Origin: an archaeon
GTDB lineage: Archaea > Thermoproteota > Nitrososphaeria > Nitrososphaerales > Gagatemarchaeaceae
DNA: 64,000 bases
Direction: 5' to 3'
Assembly (NCBI GenBank): GCA_016432545.1
Contig: CP066694.1
Coordinates: forward strand, 186,001 to 250,000
In this document: positions 25,088-36,194 of the stretch, one piece after another
Layout of the letters: each line of letters begins with the position of its first letter
Numbering within the stretch: position 1 is the stretch's first letter
Made by a program: the position numbers and the translations under genes
Notes under the pieces: generated by a model
The model's input: the letters and a program-made list of their open reading frames with translations, nothing else
Database searches by the model: none
What the model was told of the DNA's origin: nothing

Positions 25088-25908
25088 TTCCGCAGGCGTA
25101 TCTCTGCGGCCATCTCGACCCATCTGGGGCCGACGTCTCTTACCCTCCTGACTGTGAACCTGGTCTTCGGAGGCAGGAGGCCAGAGAGCTCGCCCTTGAG
25201 GGCGCGCCCCGCATCCCTCTCGTCCTTTCCGAGGACGTGCCTGTAGTAGTGGACGAGGCCATCCCTCTTACACATCGAGAGTGCGACCTCGAGGAAGCGG
25301 TCAGCTTCGGAGGGATGTGGCATCAAGACCCGGTCGAACTTCCCAGTCACTACCTCTGGAAGGTCCGCGGCGTCGCCCCGTATGAGCGTGACCAGGTCCT
25401 GGACCTTGTTGAGCCGGTTGTTCTCCTCGTGGTACCTGCACGCCGACGGGTTGACCTCGCAACTCACGACCCTGGCGCCCGCGACCTTCGCGATCGGGAT
25501 CGAGAACGGCCCGACCCCTGCGAACATGTTCAGGACTCTCTCCTTCTTCCGAACCTCACTTGCTATCCTCTCGCGCTCCGTGGAGAGCCTCGGAGAGAAG
25601 TAGCACTTCGCCACGTCCAGTCTGTAGGAGCAGCCGTTCTCCTTGTGCACCGTCGTTGACCTCTTCTCCCCCGTCAGATGCCTTAGCCTCCTGAGGCGGT
25701 GCTTCCCCTCGATCCCTCCCTCCTGCTCGAAGACCACCTTGATGCTCCCCGACTCCTCGCAGAGGGCCTCCGCGAAGGACCGTTTCTCCTTCGCCCTGAG
25801 TCCAGGCAGTCTCAGTATCGCGATGTCTCCGATGACATCGACCCCGGTCGAGGGAAGGTCGGCCTTTATCCCTGACCTCGCCAGCGCTGCCCTAATCAGC
25901 CTCGGCAA
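25084..25908 (-). CDS. Trm5/TYW2-family tRNA methyltransferase
   Basis: This 274-residue protein has an N-terminal domain with the DVIGDIAIL motif (about residues 24-32) and a Rossmann methyltransferase domain with the SAM motif VLNMFAGVGPFSIPIAK (about 144-160) and the acidic SCEVNPSA loop. This layout is that of archaeal Trm5 (m1G37 of tRNA) and the related wyosine enzyme TYW2. The catalytic-loop sequence here is MPHPSEA instead of the usual NLP, so assignment within the family is open. The TTG start overlaps the 3' end of the ABCE1 gene by 17 bases. Confidence 0.75.
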   Translation of the reverse strand: MPRLIRAALARSGIKADLPSTGVDVIGDIAILRLPGLRAKEKRSFAEALCEESGSIKVVFEQEGGIEGKHRLRRLRHLTGEKRSTTVHKENGCSYRLDVAKCYFSPRLSTERERIASEVRKKERVLNMFAGVGPFSIPIAKVAGARVVSCEVNPSACRYHEENNRLNKVQDLVTLIRGDAADLPEVVTGKFDRVLMPHPSEADRFLEVALSMCKRDGLVHYYRHVLGKDERDAGRALKGELSGLLPPKTRFTVRRVRDVGPRWVEMAAEIRLRN

Positions 25909-27700
25909 CTTCTTCCTTCTGGGAGACGTAGTAGTAGGTCCCCTTCTCCTTCTGGTCCCTGTCCAACTTGCTCCCGGGCTTGTTGACCCTGGGCCGGCCC
26001 GTGTTGACGTCGCGCCGGTACGTCAGCCCCACCTGCTTGAGGAACGCATTCATCCCGTCCTCCTTGGGAAGCGGCGCCGTCGCCTCCCCCGAGACGCCGG
26101 GCTCGCCTGTGAAGACCATCAGCCGGTCAGAGACGATGTCGATGACCTGGAGGTCGTGGTCTATGATGATGGCAGCCTTCCCCCTTGCCTTCACCAGGCG
26201 GTTGATCGCCCGCGCTACTACAAACCTGTCCTCCACATCGAGGAAAGCCGAAGGCTCGTCGAGCGCGTAGACCTCAGCCTCCTGGGCCATGGTCGCCAGG
26301 ATGGCGACCTTCTGGAGCTCGCCTCCGCTCAGCTCCTTGACCCTCCTGGCTAGGAGCTTCTCCATCCTCAGCGGGTTGGCCAGGGCCTCCTGGAGGGCCG
26401 CGTCCCCGTACTTGGCCCCCAAGGTAGAGAGGTAGAACTCGTCCACCGTACCTTCGAACTCCGACGAGAGGTACTGCGGCTTGTAGGCCACCCGCGCGTC
26501 GAGGCCGACGCTCCCCTTTGTCGGCTTCTCCTGGCCGGCGACCATCTTCAGGAACGTCGTCTTGCCAAGCGCGTTGGCGCCCACGACCCCCAGGATAGTC
26601 CCCTGGTTGATCATCCCCCCTTCTACTTTGAGCTTGAACGATTCGTAGGACTTCCGCAGCGTCGTGTACTTTGCCACCGCCTCCTCGCTCTCCACGGTTT
26701 CGCCCGCCGCCCTGAGCCCGAAGGAGACCGCGTGGTCCCTGAACCTGACGTTCTCTTGTGGGAGGTACCCGTCGAGGAGCGAGTTGATCCCAGTCCTAGA
26801 GGCGTAGAGGCCCGAGACTATCCCGTACGCCCCCGGCTCCCCATAGATCACTTGGACGTAGTTGGCGACGTAGTCGAGGAACGCGATGTCGTGCTCCACG
26901 ACGAGGACGGCCTTTCCGGCCTCGGCCAGGCCGGCTATCAACCGAGTCACCGCGAGGCGCTGGTACACGTCGTTGTAGGACGACGGTTCGTCGAACAGGT
27001 AAAGGTCAGCATCCTTGAGCGTTGCGGCGGCAACCGCGACCCTCTGCAGCTCCCCTCCGCTCAGCTCGGTCAGCTTCTTGTGCATGGTCTCCTTGAGGCT
27101 CAGGGTCTCGACGACCTCGTCCAGCTTCCCCCTCTCGTCCATCTGTTCCAGCAGGGGACGGGTCTCTCTCTTCCATGCCTCGGGGAGCTTGTAGACCGCC
27201 TGGGGCTTCAGGGAGACCTTGAGCTCCCCGTCCGCGACCCGCTCGAAGTGCTCCTTCATCTCCCGCCCGCTCAGGTACTTCAGGAACGGATCCCACGAAG
27301 GCTCGCGGTCGTAGTCGCCCAGGTTGGGTATCGTCTGGCCGGCCAGGACCTTCAAAGCAGTCGACTTCCCTATCCCGTTCCGTCCCACTAGCCCCACCAC
27401 CGAGCCCCTCCGGACTGTCGGTATCCTGAAGAGCCTGAACGAGTTGACTCCGTACTGGTGGATCTTGTCCGTCTTCAGCTCCTCGCTGAGGTTCAGGATG
27501 TCGATGGCGTCGAACGGGCAGACCTTGATGCAGATCCCGCAGCCGATGCAGAGCTCTTCGGAGATCAGCGCCAGCTTGTCCTCTCCGAGTACTATGCACT
27601 CTTCTCCGTTGATGTTGACCGGGCACTCCTTGATGCACTCGAGCCCGCACTTCTTGGACTGGCAAAGGTCCGAATCGACGACAGCGACTCTCTGTACCAA
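25892..27700 (-). CDS. ABCE1/RLI ribosome recycling factor
   Basis: This 602-residue protein has the full ABCE1 layout: an N-terminal domain with eight cysteines for two 4Fe-4S clusters (CGLECIKECPVN and CIGCGICIKVCPF), two ABC ATPase domains with Walker A GRNGIGKST (about residue 104) and GANALGKTT (about 375), and signatures LSGGELQRVA and LSGGELQKVA. It splits ribosomes after termination. The start is TTG. It lies between the Trm5-like gene and a membrane protein with CxxC motifs, all on the same strand. Confidence 0.97.
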   Translation of the reverse strand: MVQRVAVVDSDLCQSKKCGLECIKECPVNINGEECIVLGEDKLALISEELCIGCGICIKVCPFDAIDILNLSEELKTDKIHQYGVNSFRLFRIPTVRRGSVVGLVGRNGIGKSTALKVLAGQTIPNLGDYDREPSWDPFLKYLSGREMKEHFERVADGELKVSLKPQAVYKLPEAWKRETRPLLEQMDERGKLDEVVETLSLKETMHKKLTELSGGELQRVAVAAATLKDADLYLFDEPSSYNDVYQRLAVTRLIAGLAEAGKAVLVVEHDIAFLDYVANYVQVIYGEPGAYGIVSGLYASRTGINSLLDGYLPQENVRFRDHAVSFGLRAAGETVESEEAVAKYTTLRKSYESFKLKVEGGMINQGTILGVVGANALGKTTFLKMVAGQEKPTKGSVGLDARVAYKPQYLSSEFEGTVDEFYLSTLGAKYGDAALQEALANPLRMEKLLARRVKELSGGELQKVAILATMAQEAEVYALDEPSAFLDVEDRFVVARAINRLVKARGKAAIIIDHDLQVIDIVSDRLMVFTGEPGVSGEATAPLPKEDGMNAFLKQVGLTYRRDVNTGRPRVNKPGSKLDRDQKEKGTYYYVSQKEEVAEAD

Positions 27701-27709
27701 GCCGATCGC

Positions 27710-28219
27710 CTAGTGCTGGGCCAGTCTCTTCGGGATCGGGCAGAACGAGCAGATCGCAGCGTCTCCCTCGAGCGCCAGCGACTGGGCGCTGTGCCTCTGC
27801 CTCATCGAGGCCCAGACCTCCTTCTCGCTCGAGACTCCCGCAATGTGGATCGACTCGTGCTCCTTGATTACCGGAAGAAGCCTGCAGCGAACGCAGATCG
27901 GCTTCACGAATGCGATGGGGGTGATGCTTCCCGCAACCATGACTACCCCCGTGCTTCCGAGGAGCCAGAGTCCCAACAGGGCCCCCGCGAGACCCATCCC
28001 GCCACCAACAAGAGAACCGATCACGGCGCTCCCGACCACCAGCGCTCCGCCGACGATCGCGCCAGAAGCGCCCGAGTGGAAAGAAAGCCCCCTGGTGCTC
28101 TTGGGCGCCGAAGAGATCAGCAAAGAGGGTACCAAGAGCCTGACCGGCCCAGAGAGATTCACTACCCTGAGCCTCCTCTCGACTCCTTCCCATCCCTCCC
28201 CGATTCGATGCATCTCCAA
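27710..28219 (-). CDS. Membrane protein with two C-terminal CxxC motifs, unknown
   Basis: This 169-residue protein has a basic N-terminal part, a Gly-rich pair of hydrophobic segments (about residues 50-100) and a C-terminal domain with CVRC (about 109-112), two nearby His residues and CSFC (about 157-160). The cysteines suggest a zinc or iron-sulfur site on the cytoplasmic side. The family is not recognised. It lies 9 bases upstream of the ABCE1 gene on the same strand and may be co-transcribed, but a shared role is not shown. Confidence 0.6.
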   Translation of the reverse strand: MEMHRIGEGWEGVERRLRVVNLSGPVRLLVPSLLISSAPKSTRGLSFHSGASGAIVGGALVVGSAVIGSLVGGGMGLAGALLGLWLLGSTGVVMVAGSITPIAFVKPICVRCRLLPVIKEHESIHIAGVSSEKEVWASMRQRHSAQSLALEGDAAICSFCPIPKRLAQH

Positions 28220-28238
28220 TTGTGAACAGCTCTCGTTT

Positions 28239-29084
28239 CTATTTATCCCTGAGGCGACGCTTCTGCCCTTTGACCGAGAGCCTCTTCTCGACCCTCCGCT
28301 TGAGGGACACGAGCGGCTCCGTGACTGGCCCTGACATGCTAAGCACCATCGGGGAGATCGAGATCTTTCCTTCTTTGAGTACGGCCTCCGCGTCGCTGCT
28401 GGCTGGGAACTCCGAGAGCTTCTCCCCGAAGAGCCAGTAGTACGGCCTCCCTCTGGGGTCCTTTCTGACGATCACCGTGTCGGTGTACTTCCTCCTCCCG
28501 ACTTCTGTGAGCTTGATCTCCGTCCTCTTCGTCGCTCCCTGTGGAAAGTTGACGTTGAGCATCTCCGCGCCGCCAGGCATCCCGTTCTCCAGAACATCCC
28601 TGACTATCTCCCCGGCCACCTCGGAGGCCTCGTCGAAGTTCGGAGGGTTGTACTCCAGTGCGAACAAGGACTCGTCCCTGACCTCCATGGAGAACGCCAC
28701 CGCTGGTATCCCGGTCAGCGCAGACTCGAGGGCAGCTGCCACAGTCCCGGAGGCGAGGATGTCCTGGAAGGTGCTGTTCCCTCCGTTATTTATCCCTGAG
28801 ACGACGAGGTCGGGCTTTCTGGGCAGTATCTTGTTCACCCCGATCATGACGCAGTCCCCCGGAGTTCCGGAGACGGCATAGCACTTGAAGGCGCCTAGCC
28901 TGACCTTTGCAACTCTCAGCGGCTTGTGGAAGGTCAGACTCAGGGCCGTCGCACTCTGAGGTTGTTCGGGAGCCACGACTATCACCTCGGCGTACTTCGA
29001 GACGGCGCGCGCGAGGCCCTTCAGCCCCTCGCTCTGCACGCTGTCATCGTTTGTGACCATTACGAGCTTTCTGTTTCTTGGCAC
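28239..29084 (-). CDS. surE: 5'/3'-nucleotidase SurE
   Basis: This 281-residue protein has the SurE N-terminal core: VTNDDS with the metal-binding Asp pair (about residues 10-14), the VVAPEQPQSA segment (about 36-45) and SGINNGGNS (about 99-107). It dephosphorylates nucleoside monophosphates, perhaps as part of a stress or salvage response. The start shown overlaps the upstream regulator gene by 41 bases; an in-frame ATG eight codons later also fits. It appears to be in one unit with that regulator. Confidence 0.93.
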   Translation of the reverse strand: MPRNRKLVMVTNDDSVQSEGLKGLARAVSKYAEVIVVAPEQPQSATALSLTFHKPLRVAKVRLGAFKCYAVSGTPGDCVMIGVNKILPRKPDLVVSGINNGGNSTFQDILASGTVAAALESALTGIPAVAFSMEVRDESLFALEYNPPNFDEASEVAGEIVRDVLENGMPGGAEMLNVNFPQGATKRTEIKLTEVGRRKYTDTVIVRKDPRGRPYYWLFGEKLSEFPASSDAEAVLKEGKISISPMVLSMSGPVTEPLVSLKRRVEKRLSVKGQKRRLRDK

Positions 29085-29682
29085 TGCTTCTGGCTGCCGC
29101 GATTGCTTTCTCTATAGACCTTCTCCCGCTCTTTGCCCCGAAGCTCTTTCGGAGGACCTCGCCTGCCTCCTCTAGGGAGCCCTCGGTGAGCAGGGTCTTG
29201 ATCATCAGCTCGCTCGCGCCGTCAAGGTCCAGTCCCTCGACGATCCCTTCGATCCGGGCGTCGACGGACACCGCCTCGTCAATCATCCTGCCCAGCCTAC
29301 GGGCCTGCTCCCTTATCCTCCGCCTCTGGATCAGATCCTGCTCGGCCAGCGCTTCCAGCTCCGGTAGCGGGTCTTCCGGCAGCAGCCCTAGGGGGCGGGA
29401 GCGAACGAGCTTCACGGCGAAGAGGTCCCCTGCCGAGTGGTCGACGACCTTCATCTCCGTGGAAGTGTAGACCTTGTGGACTGAGACTCCAACGCCGTCA
29501 ATTTTGCGCTCCGCCACCAGTCCCAATGCCTTCAGCTTCGCGATGTGTTTGAGCACTCCCTGGACGGAGACTCCGGTAAGGTCGGAGAGCTCCTTGAGAG
29601 TTCTAGGCCTCCTGGCGACTAGGCCGGCTATCTTCAGCCTCGTCTGAGACGACAGGACTTCGTGGATCTGGTCCGGGCGCAT
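29044..29682 (-). CDS. ArsR-like winged-helix regulator, divergent from hsp20-cdc48
   Basis: This 212-residue protein has an N-terminal winged helix (SSQTRLKIAGLV, then LKELSDLTGVSVQGVLKHIAKLKALGLV, about residues 11-57) and a helical C-terminal region (about 100-200) that probably serves dimerisation or sensing, ending in a basic tail. It is divergent from the Hsp20 gene. Two abutting TTAAC-N5-GTTAA operators sit between the genes next to a symmetrical TATA box, so it is a good candidate for a self-regulating repressor of the heat-shock operon, like Phr of Pyrococcus in arrangement. That role is inferred. Confidence 0.8.
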   Translation of the reverse strand: MRPDQIHEVLSSQTRLKIAGLVARRPRTLKELSDLTGVSVQGVLKHIAKLKALGLVAERKIDGVGVSVHKVYTSTEMKVVDHSAGDLFAVKLVRSRPLGLLPEDPLPELEALAEQDLIQRRRIREQARRLGRMIDEAVSVDARIEGIVEGLDLDGASELMIKTLLTEGSLEEAGEVLRKSFGAKSGRRSIEKAIAAARSSAKKQKARNGHKR

Positions 29683-29702
29683 AGGCCTCTCGAAGGAAAG
29701 GA

Positions 29703-29711
29703 TTTATAAAA
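29703..29711. promoter_or_regulatory. Shared TATA box, regulator/hsp20
   Basis: TTTATAAAA is nearly symmetrical. It lies 21-29 bases from the regulator start on the minus strand and about 27-47 bases from the possible Hsp20 starts on the plus strand. Confidence 0.6.
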
Positions 29712-29715
29712 GGGT

Positions 29716-29745
29716 TTAACCGACGGTTAATTAACAAGTGGTTAA
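29716..29745. promoter_or_regulatory. Tandem 15-bp palindromic operators TTAAC-N5-GTTAA
   Basis: Two copies abut exactly: TTAACCGACGGTTAA (29716-29730) and TTAACAAGTGGTTAA (29731-29745). Each is an inverted repeat with five-base arms and a five-base centre. They cover the expected transcription start of the hsp20-cdc48 operon, and the second covers the GTG at 29738. A dimeric regulator bound here would block initiation. Confidence 0.7.
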
Positions 29746-29749
29746 CTTG

Positions 29750-32657
<2,908 letters not shown>

Positions 32658-32716
32658 GCCACCGCGCACGGACAGCGACATACTAATTACCTCTAACTGC
32701 GCCGCGAGATATCGGA

Positions 32717-34345
32717 TTGGAGACAGCCAAGGTGATAGGCCGAGGCACGTGGCTCGACAAGGTCGCCATGGACACGATCGACAGGGAGGAGAGACTCGGG
32801 CGAAGCACGTCCAGGCTCAGGGTCGAGAGCGGCCTCGGGGCCTCGGGGCTCCCCCACATCGGGAGCGTTGGGGACGCGATACGAAGCTACGGGGTCAAGA
32901 TGGCCCTGGAGACTGCCGGCTACAAGTCTGAACTCATCGCATACTCCGACGATTTTGACGGCCTACGGAAGGTGCCCGCAGGCTTCCCTGCGTGGCTCAA
33001 GGACTACATCGCCCACCCGGTCTCGCGGATACCGGACCCGTTCGAGTGCCACAAGTCCTACGCTGACCACGTCGGGTTCCTCCTAAGGGAGTCCCTGGAG
33101 AAGCTGGGCCTCCAGTTCACGTTCCAGAGCGGCGCGGACGCTTACAAGTCCGGGCTCCTCAACGACCAGATAAGGAAGATACTGCTCAATTCCAAGGAGA
33201 TAGGGAAGAAGATCAACGAGCTGGTCGGCCAGGAGAAGTACGAGGGGACCCTCCCCTACACTCCGGTCTGCGCCGAGTGCCACCGGATCTACACGACTCG
33301 AGCGACCTCCTACGACAAGGACTCCGACACCGTCCACTACGTGTGTTCGGGGACCGACCTAGGGGACAAGTTCGTCGCCGGCTGCGGGCACGAAGGCGAT
33401 GCGCGGATTACTGACGGGGACGGCAAACTCATGTGGAAGGTGGAGTTCGCCGCGCGCTGGGCCGCCTTCGACATCAGGTTCGAGGCCTACGGAAAGGAGC
33501 TGACGGACTCTGTAAAGATCAACGACTGGGTCTCCGAGCACGTCCTGGGGTATCCTCCTCCCCACCACGTGCGGTACGAGCTCTTCCAGGACAAGGGAGG
33601 GAAGAAGCTCTCAAAGTCTGCGGGCAACCTCGTCACCCCCCAGCAGTGGCTGGACTTTGCCTCACCGGCGAGCCTCAGGCACCTGATGTTCAAGAGAATA
33701 GTCGGCGCCCGCAGTGTCTCAATCGACGACGTCCCGTTCTACATGGACGAGGTCGACGACCTTGAAGCGTACTACTTCTCCAAGAAGAAAGACGCGAACC
33801 CGATGAAGGACGCCCGGATGAAGGGGCTCTACGAGTACAGCTTGCTCCTCGAAGTTCCAAAGTCTCCGGGACCCCACGTCCCCTACAGGCTGATCGCGGA
33901 CCTCGCCAGGGTCGCGCCAGAAGGCTCTGTGGGTGAGTTTGTAGTCAAGCGTCTTGTCTCGTACGGCATGGCAAAGGAGGCGAACGAGCCTCTTCTTCAG
34001 AGGGTCGGCTGGGCTGCGAAGTGGGCGGCCCGCACAGGCGAGGAGGCCCCCAGAGAGGTCGAGGTCTCGGCGCCAGCGGCCAAGGCTCTTGAGGAGTTCG
34101 CTCGGGCTCTACCAGGCGCTAAGGACGGAGACCAAATTCAGGAGGCCGCCTTCCAGGCGCTGAGGAAGTCGGGCCTCAAGCCAGGCGACTTCTTCACTGC
34201 CGTGTATTCTATCCTCCTAGGGTCGGACAGGGGGCCGCGCCTGGGGCCGTACATCCTCGATGCGAACCCGCAGAAGGTCAGCGAAAAGATCCTGAACGCC
34301 TTGAGGAAACAAGACCGTGGGTCACAGACTCGGCCCAAAGCATAA
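32717..34345 (+). CDS. lysK: Lysyl-tRNA synthetase, class I
   Basis: This 542-residue protein is the class I LysRS of archaea, which charges tRNA-Lys. The HIGH signature appears as HIGS (His47) within LPHIGSVGD and the KMSKS loop as KLSKS (about residues 297-301). The SAYSDDFDGLRKVP-like region and two zinc-type CxxC sets (CAECHRI and CGH) fit the family. The TTG start follows an AT-rich box (ACTAATTACC, 32683-32692) at leaderless distance. The gene follows cdc48 and precedes tRNA-Arg. Confidence 0.95.
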   Translation: METAKVIGRGTWLDKVAMDTIDREERLGRSTSRLRVESGLGASGLPHIGSVGDAIRSYGVKMALETAGYKSELIAYSDDFDGLRKVPAGFPAWLKDYIAHPVSRIPDPFECHKSYADHVGFLLRESLEKLGLQFTFQSGADAYKSGLLNDQIRKILLNSKEIGKKINELVGQEKYEGTLPYTPVCAECHRIYTTRATSYDKDSDTVHYVCSGTDLGDKFVAGCGHEGDARITDGDGKLMWKVEFAARWAAFDIRFEAYGKELTDSVKINDWVSEHVLGYPPPHHVRYELFQDKGGKKLSKSAGNLVTPQQWLDFASPASLRHLMFKRIVGARSVSIDDVPFYMDEVDDLEAYYFSKKKDANPMKDARMKGLYEYSLLLEVPKSPGPHVPYRLIADLARVAPEGSVGEFVVKRLVSYGMAKEANEPLLQRVGWAAKWAARTGEEAPREVEVSAPAAKALEEFARALPGAKDGDQIQEAAFQALRKSGLKPGDFFTAVYSILLGSDRGPRLGPYILDANPQKVSEKILNALRKQDRGSQTRPKA

Positions 34346-34370
34346 CTACGATTCAGAATTAGCCATCCTC

Positions 34371-34446
34371 GGGCCCGTAGCCTAGCATGGATCAGGGCAC
34401 CAGCCTGCGGAGCTGGGGGTCGAGGGTCCGAATCCCTCCGGGCCCG
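34371..34446 (+). tRNA. tRNA-Arg (anticodon GCG)
   Basis: The 76 bases fold as a full cloverleaf. The acceptor stem is GGGCCCG/CGGGCCC, and the D stem is GCCT paired with GGGC (with one U-G pair). The anticodon stem is CCAGC/GCTGG with loop CTGCGGA, giving anticodon GCG (codon CGC). The T stem is GAGGG/CCCTC with loop TCCGAAT, and the discriminator is G. CCA is not encoded and no intron is seen. It sits at the left edge of an AT-rich patch, as an integration site would. Confidence 0.93.
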
Positions 34447-34489
34447 CTTTGTTTCCTGCTTGAGGCAACCAGAGGAGTCCAATCGCCGC

Positions 34490-35400
34490 TCCATGCCAAT
34501 TACTAAATATTGGAGACTAGACGCTCGATGGGCATTCGTGAAACTGAACTATATTCTCTACTATATCTTTTTGGCAGTGGTAGCTGGCTTCTTCTTTGGA
34601 TTCATTGGCGCCCTCGTAGTATTGATTGCTACTGCTGCAATAGTGGCCTACCTAAGGCGTGGTCGCTCTTCGGTTTCGCCCGCGTCCGTCACTCCCGCAC
34701 CAAGCGTGCAGAGTCGAGATCCCGCTCTCGAAGACTATCTATCTGGTGTAAGTTCTAGACTCTCGCGAATCGGCTTCGAGATTCGACGCAATGTTGTGGT
34801 AGGCGGGCAGGGCTTAGCCCTTTATGCCGCCCGAAACCGATTCGAACTAAGTAAATTAGGAACAGCAAGGCGTGTCATAGCAGTGTTCGAAATGGACAAT
34901 ATGACCCCGCAAAGTATCGAAGGAATTGCAAGTTCACTGATGGAACACGAAAGAGATGGCTCTCTCGGAAGTTCACTAGCCAACCAGTCCACCTTCTGCT
35001 TTACAGTCGCTGTCGCGAAGAGTGTAAGCGATCAAGTGATAGGTTGGACAGAGAATACAGCGGGTAAGCGAGCTTGGAAAGGAGTAAGCTTTCCCGTCGC
35101 AGTGTCTCTTACCGAGCGTCGCATATATCGACCCGCCAAGACGCCTATCTTCGGAGCGGCGTACTATAGGGGTTTAAGAAAATTCGCTGATCAAAACTTG
35201 GGATTCTGGCAACTACCGACGAGCCAAAGTCAACAAAGTCAATAGAGTTCGCCTGTCTGTTTCTTGGGTTTCGGACACCTCATGAAAAGACACTTCGAAG
35301 CCCGTCAGAAGAGAGTCTCCTCCACATGCCTAAACTCGTGGTATTCCTGTCCAGGACGACTCAAGAGCATTTATCTATACAAAACGAGCCGCCTCGCCGT
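34490..35400. other. AT-rich patch next to tRNA-Arg, possible integrated remnant
   Basis: Base use changes sharply after the tRNA, with AT-rich codons such as ATA, TTA and AAA that are rare in neighbouring genes, and returns to the high-GC style near 35400. It holds one orphan gene and about 165 bases without a gene. No integrase and no direct repeat of the tRNA 3' end was found, so the element, if there was one, is decayed or lacks its own integrase. Confidence 0.5.
34493..35245 (+). CDS. Orphan membrane-anchored protein in AT-rich patch
   Basis: This protein of 250 residues has a hydrophobic hairpin near the N terminus (about residues 18-55) followed by a soluble domain rich in Ser, Arg and Val that faces the cytoplasm or outside. 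No family is recognised. The start could be TTG 34460, ATG 34493 or GTG 34538; a TATA-like box (ACTAAATATT, 34502-34511) would favour GTG 34538 as a leaderless start. Codon use differs from that of all neighbours, which suggests recent transfer. Confidence 0.6.
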   Translation: MPITKYWRLDARWAFVKLNYILYYIFLAVVAGFFFGFIGALVVLIATAAIVAYLRRGRSSVSPASVTPAPSVQSRDPALEDYLSGVSSRLSRIGFEIRRNVVVGGQGLALYAARNRFELSKLGTARRVIAVFEMDNMTPQSIEGIASSLMEHERDGSLGSSLANQSTFCFTVAVAKSVSDQVIGWTENTAGKRAWKGVSFPVAVSLTERRIYRPAKTPIFGAAYYRGLRKFADQNLGFWQLPTSQSQQSQ

Positions 35401-35411
35401 TTTCCCCACCA

Positions 35412-36194
35412 ATGAAACGCGTCAAGGAACGGATCTTCCCCTACCACTTCGCTCCTGACGAAAAGCTCTTCCACATCGTCGTCCAGATCAAGGACCTCCC
35501 AGGCGCGCTCGGCTCAGTCCTATCCCTCCTGAGCGACAGGCTCGACCTCGTGGGCATCACCAGCTACGGCCTGGACGACAGCACCGCGATCTGCAGTGCG
35601 TTCGCGAGGGCCATGTCCCGGGCGACGACGGCAGACCACATACACAAGTCGCTAAAGTCGTCTCCGATGGTGGTAGAGTCGTTCGTCGAAGAGGGGCGCG
35701 ATGGGCTCCTCGTGGACGGCTTCCACACTGGGATGGAGACCAAGCCGGGTCAGGAGTTCATGCTGATGCCGAGGAGGACGCAATCAGCAATGATGCGGCG
35801 CATCGTGAAGGAGTTCGGGAGCGGCGGGAAGGCGATACTCTACGAGGAGGGGGTGGCGGCAGGAGAAGCCAACGCGGAATTCCTTGTTGAGCTCCTTGGA
35901 GAGGAGGGCGTCTCTCGTACGGGCCCCGCACTGCTCCGAAGACGGGCTGTCTACGGTTGGGGTGAGATGGAGCCCGTCAGCATGGTCATCGGGGAGTCGG
36001 CCACGCTGAGGGTAATCGATTGCTTCGAGTGTTCAGAGTGGCACCGCGAGCTGGACGGCTGCCACTTCTGGAGAGGGTTCATTGTGGGCCGGTTCTCCTC
36101 GCTCTGGGGCACCAAGGTGACTGCGGAAGAAGTGAAGTGCGTCGGGCGCGGAGACGACTTCTGCGACTTCAGCCTCAAGAAAGTACAGGGCTAG
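35412..36194 (+). CDS. ACT-V4R two-domain protein, likely ligand-responsive regulator
   Basis: This 260-residue protein has an N-terminal ACT-like domain (HIVVQIKDLPGALGSVLSLLS, about residues 19-39) and a C-terminal V4R (4-vinyl reductase) domain with the typical Cys pattern (VIDCFECSEWH near 200, CHFWRGF near 217, VKCVGRGDDFC near 241). V4R domains bind small hydrocarbons or metals, and ACT domains bind amino acids. No DNA-binding domain is present, so it may act through a partner. An AT-rich promoter-like box (CATTTATCTATAC, 35369-35381) precedes the ATG. Confidence 0.75.
   Translation: MKRVKERIFPYHFAPDEKLFHIVVQIKDLPGALGSVLSLLSDRLDLVGITSYGLDDSTAICSAFARAMSRATTADHIHKSLKSSPMVVESFVEEGRDGLLVDGFHTGMETKPGQEFMLMPRRTQSAMMRRIVKEFGSGGKAILYEEGVAAGEANAEFLVELLGEEGVSRTGPALLRRRAVYGWGEMEPVSMVIGESATLRVIDCFECSEWHRELDGCHFWRGFIVGRFSSLWGTKVTAEEVKCVGRGDDFCDFSLKKVQG

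Noticed and set aside
27006-28193. Open frame of 395 codons spanning the ABCE1 start region in another frame
   Set aside because: The ABCE1 frame has all eight cysteines and the Walker motifs; this frame yields low-complexity Arg/Gly-rich sequence with no domain.
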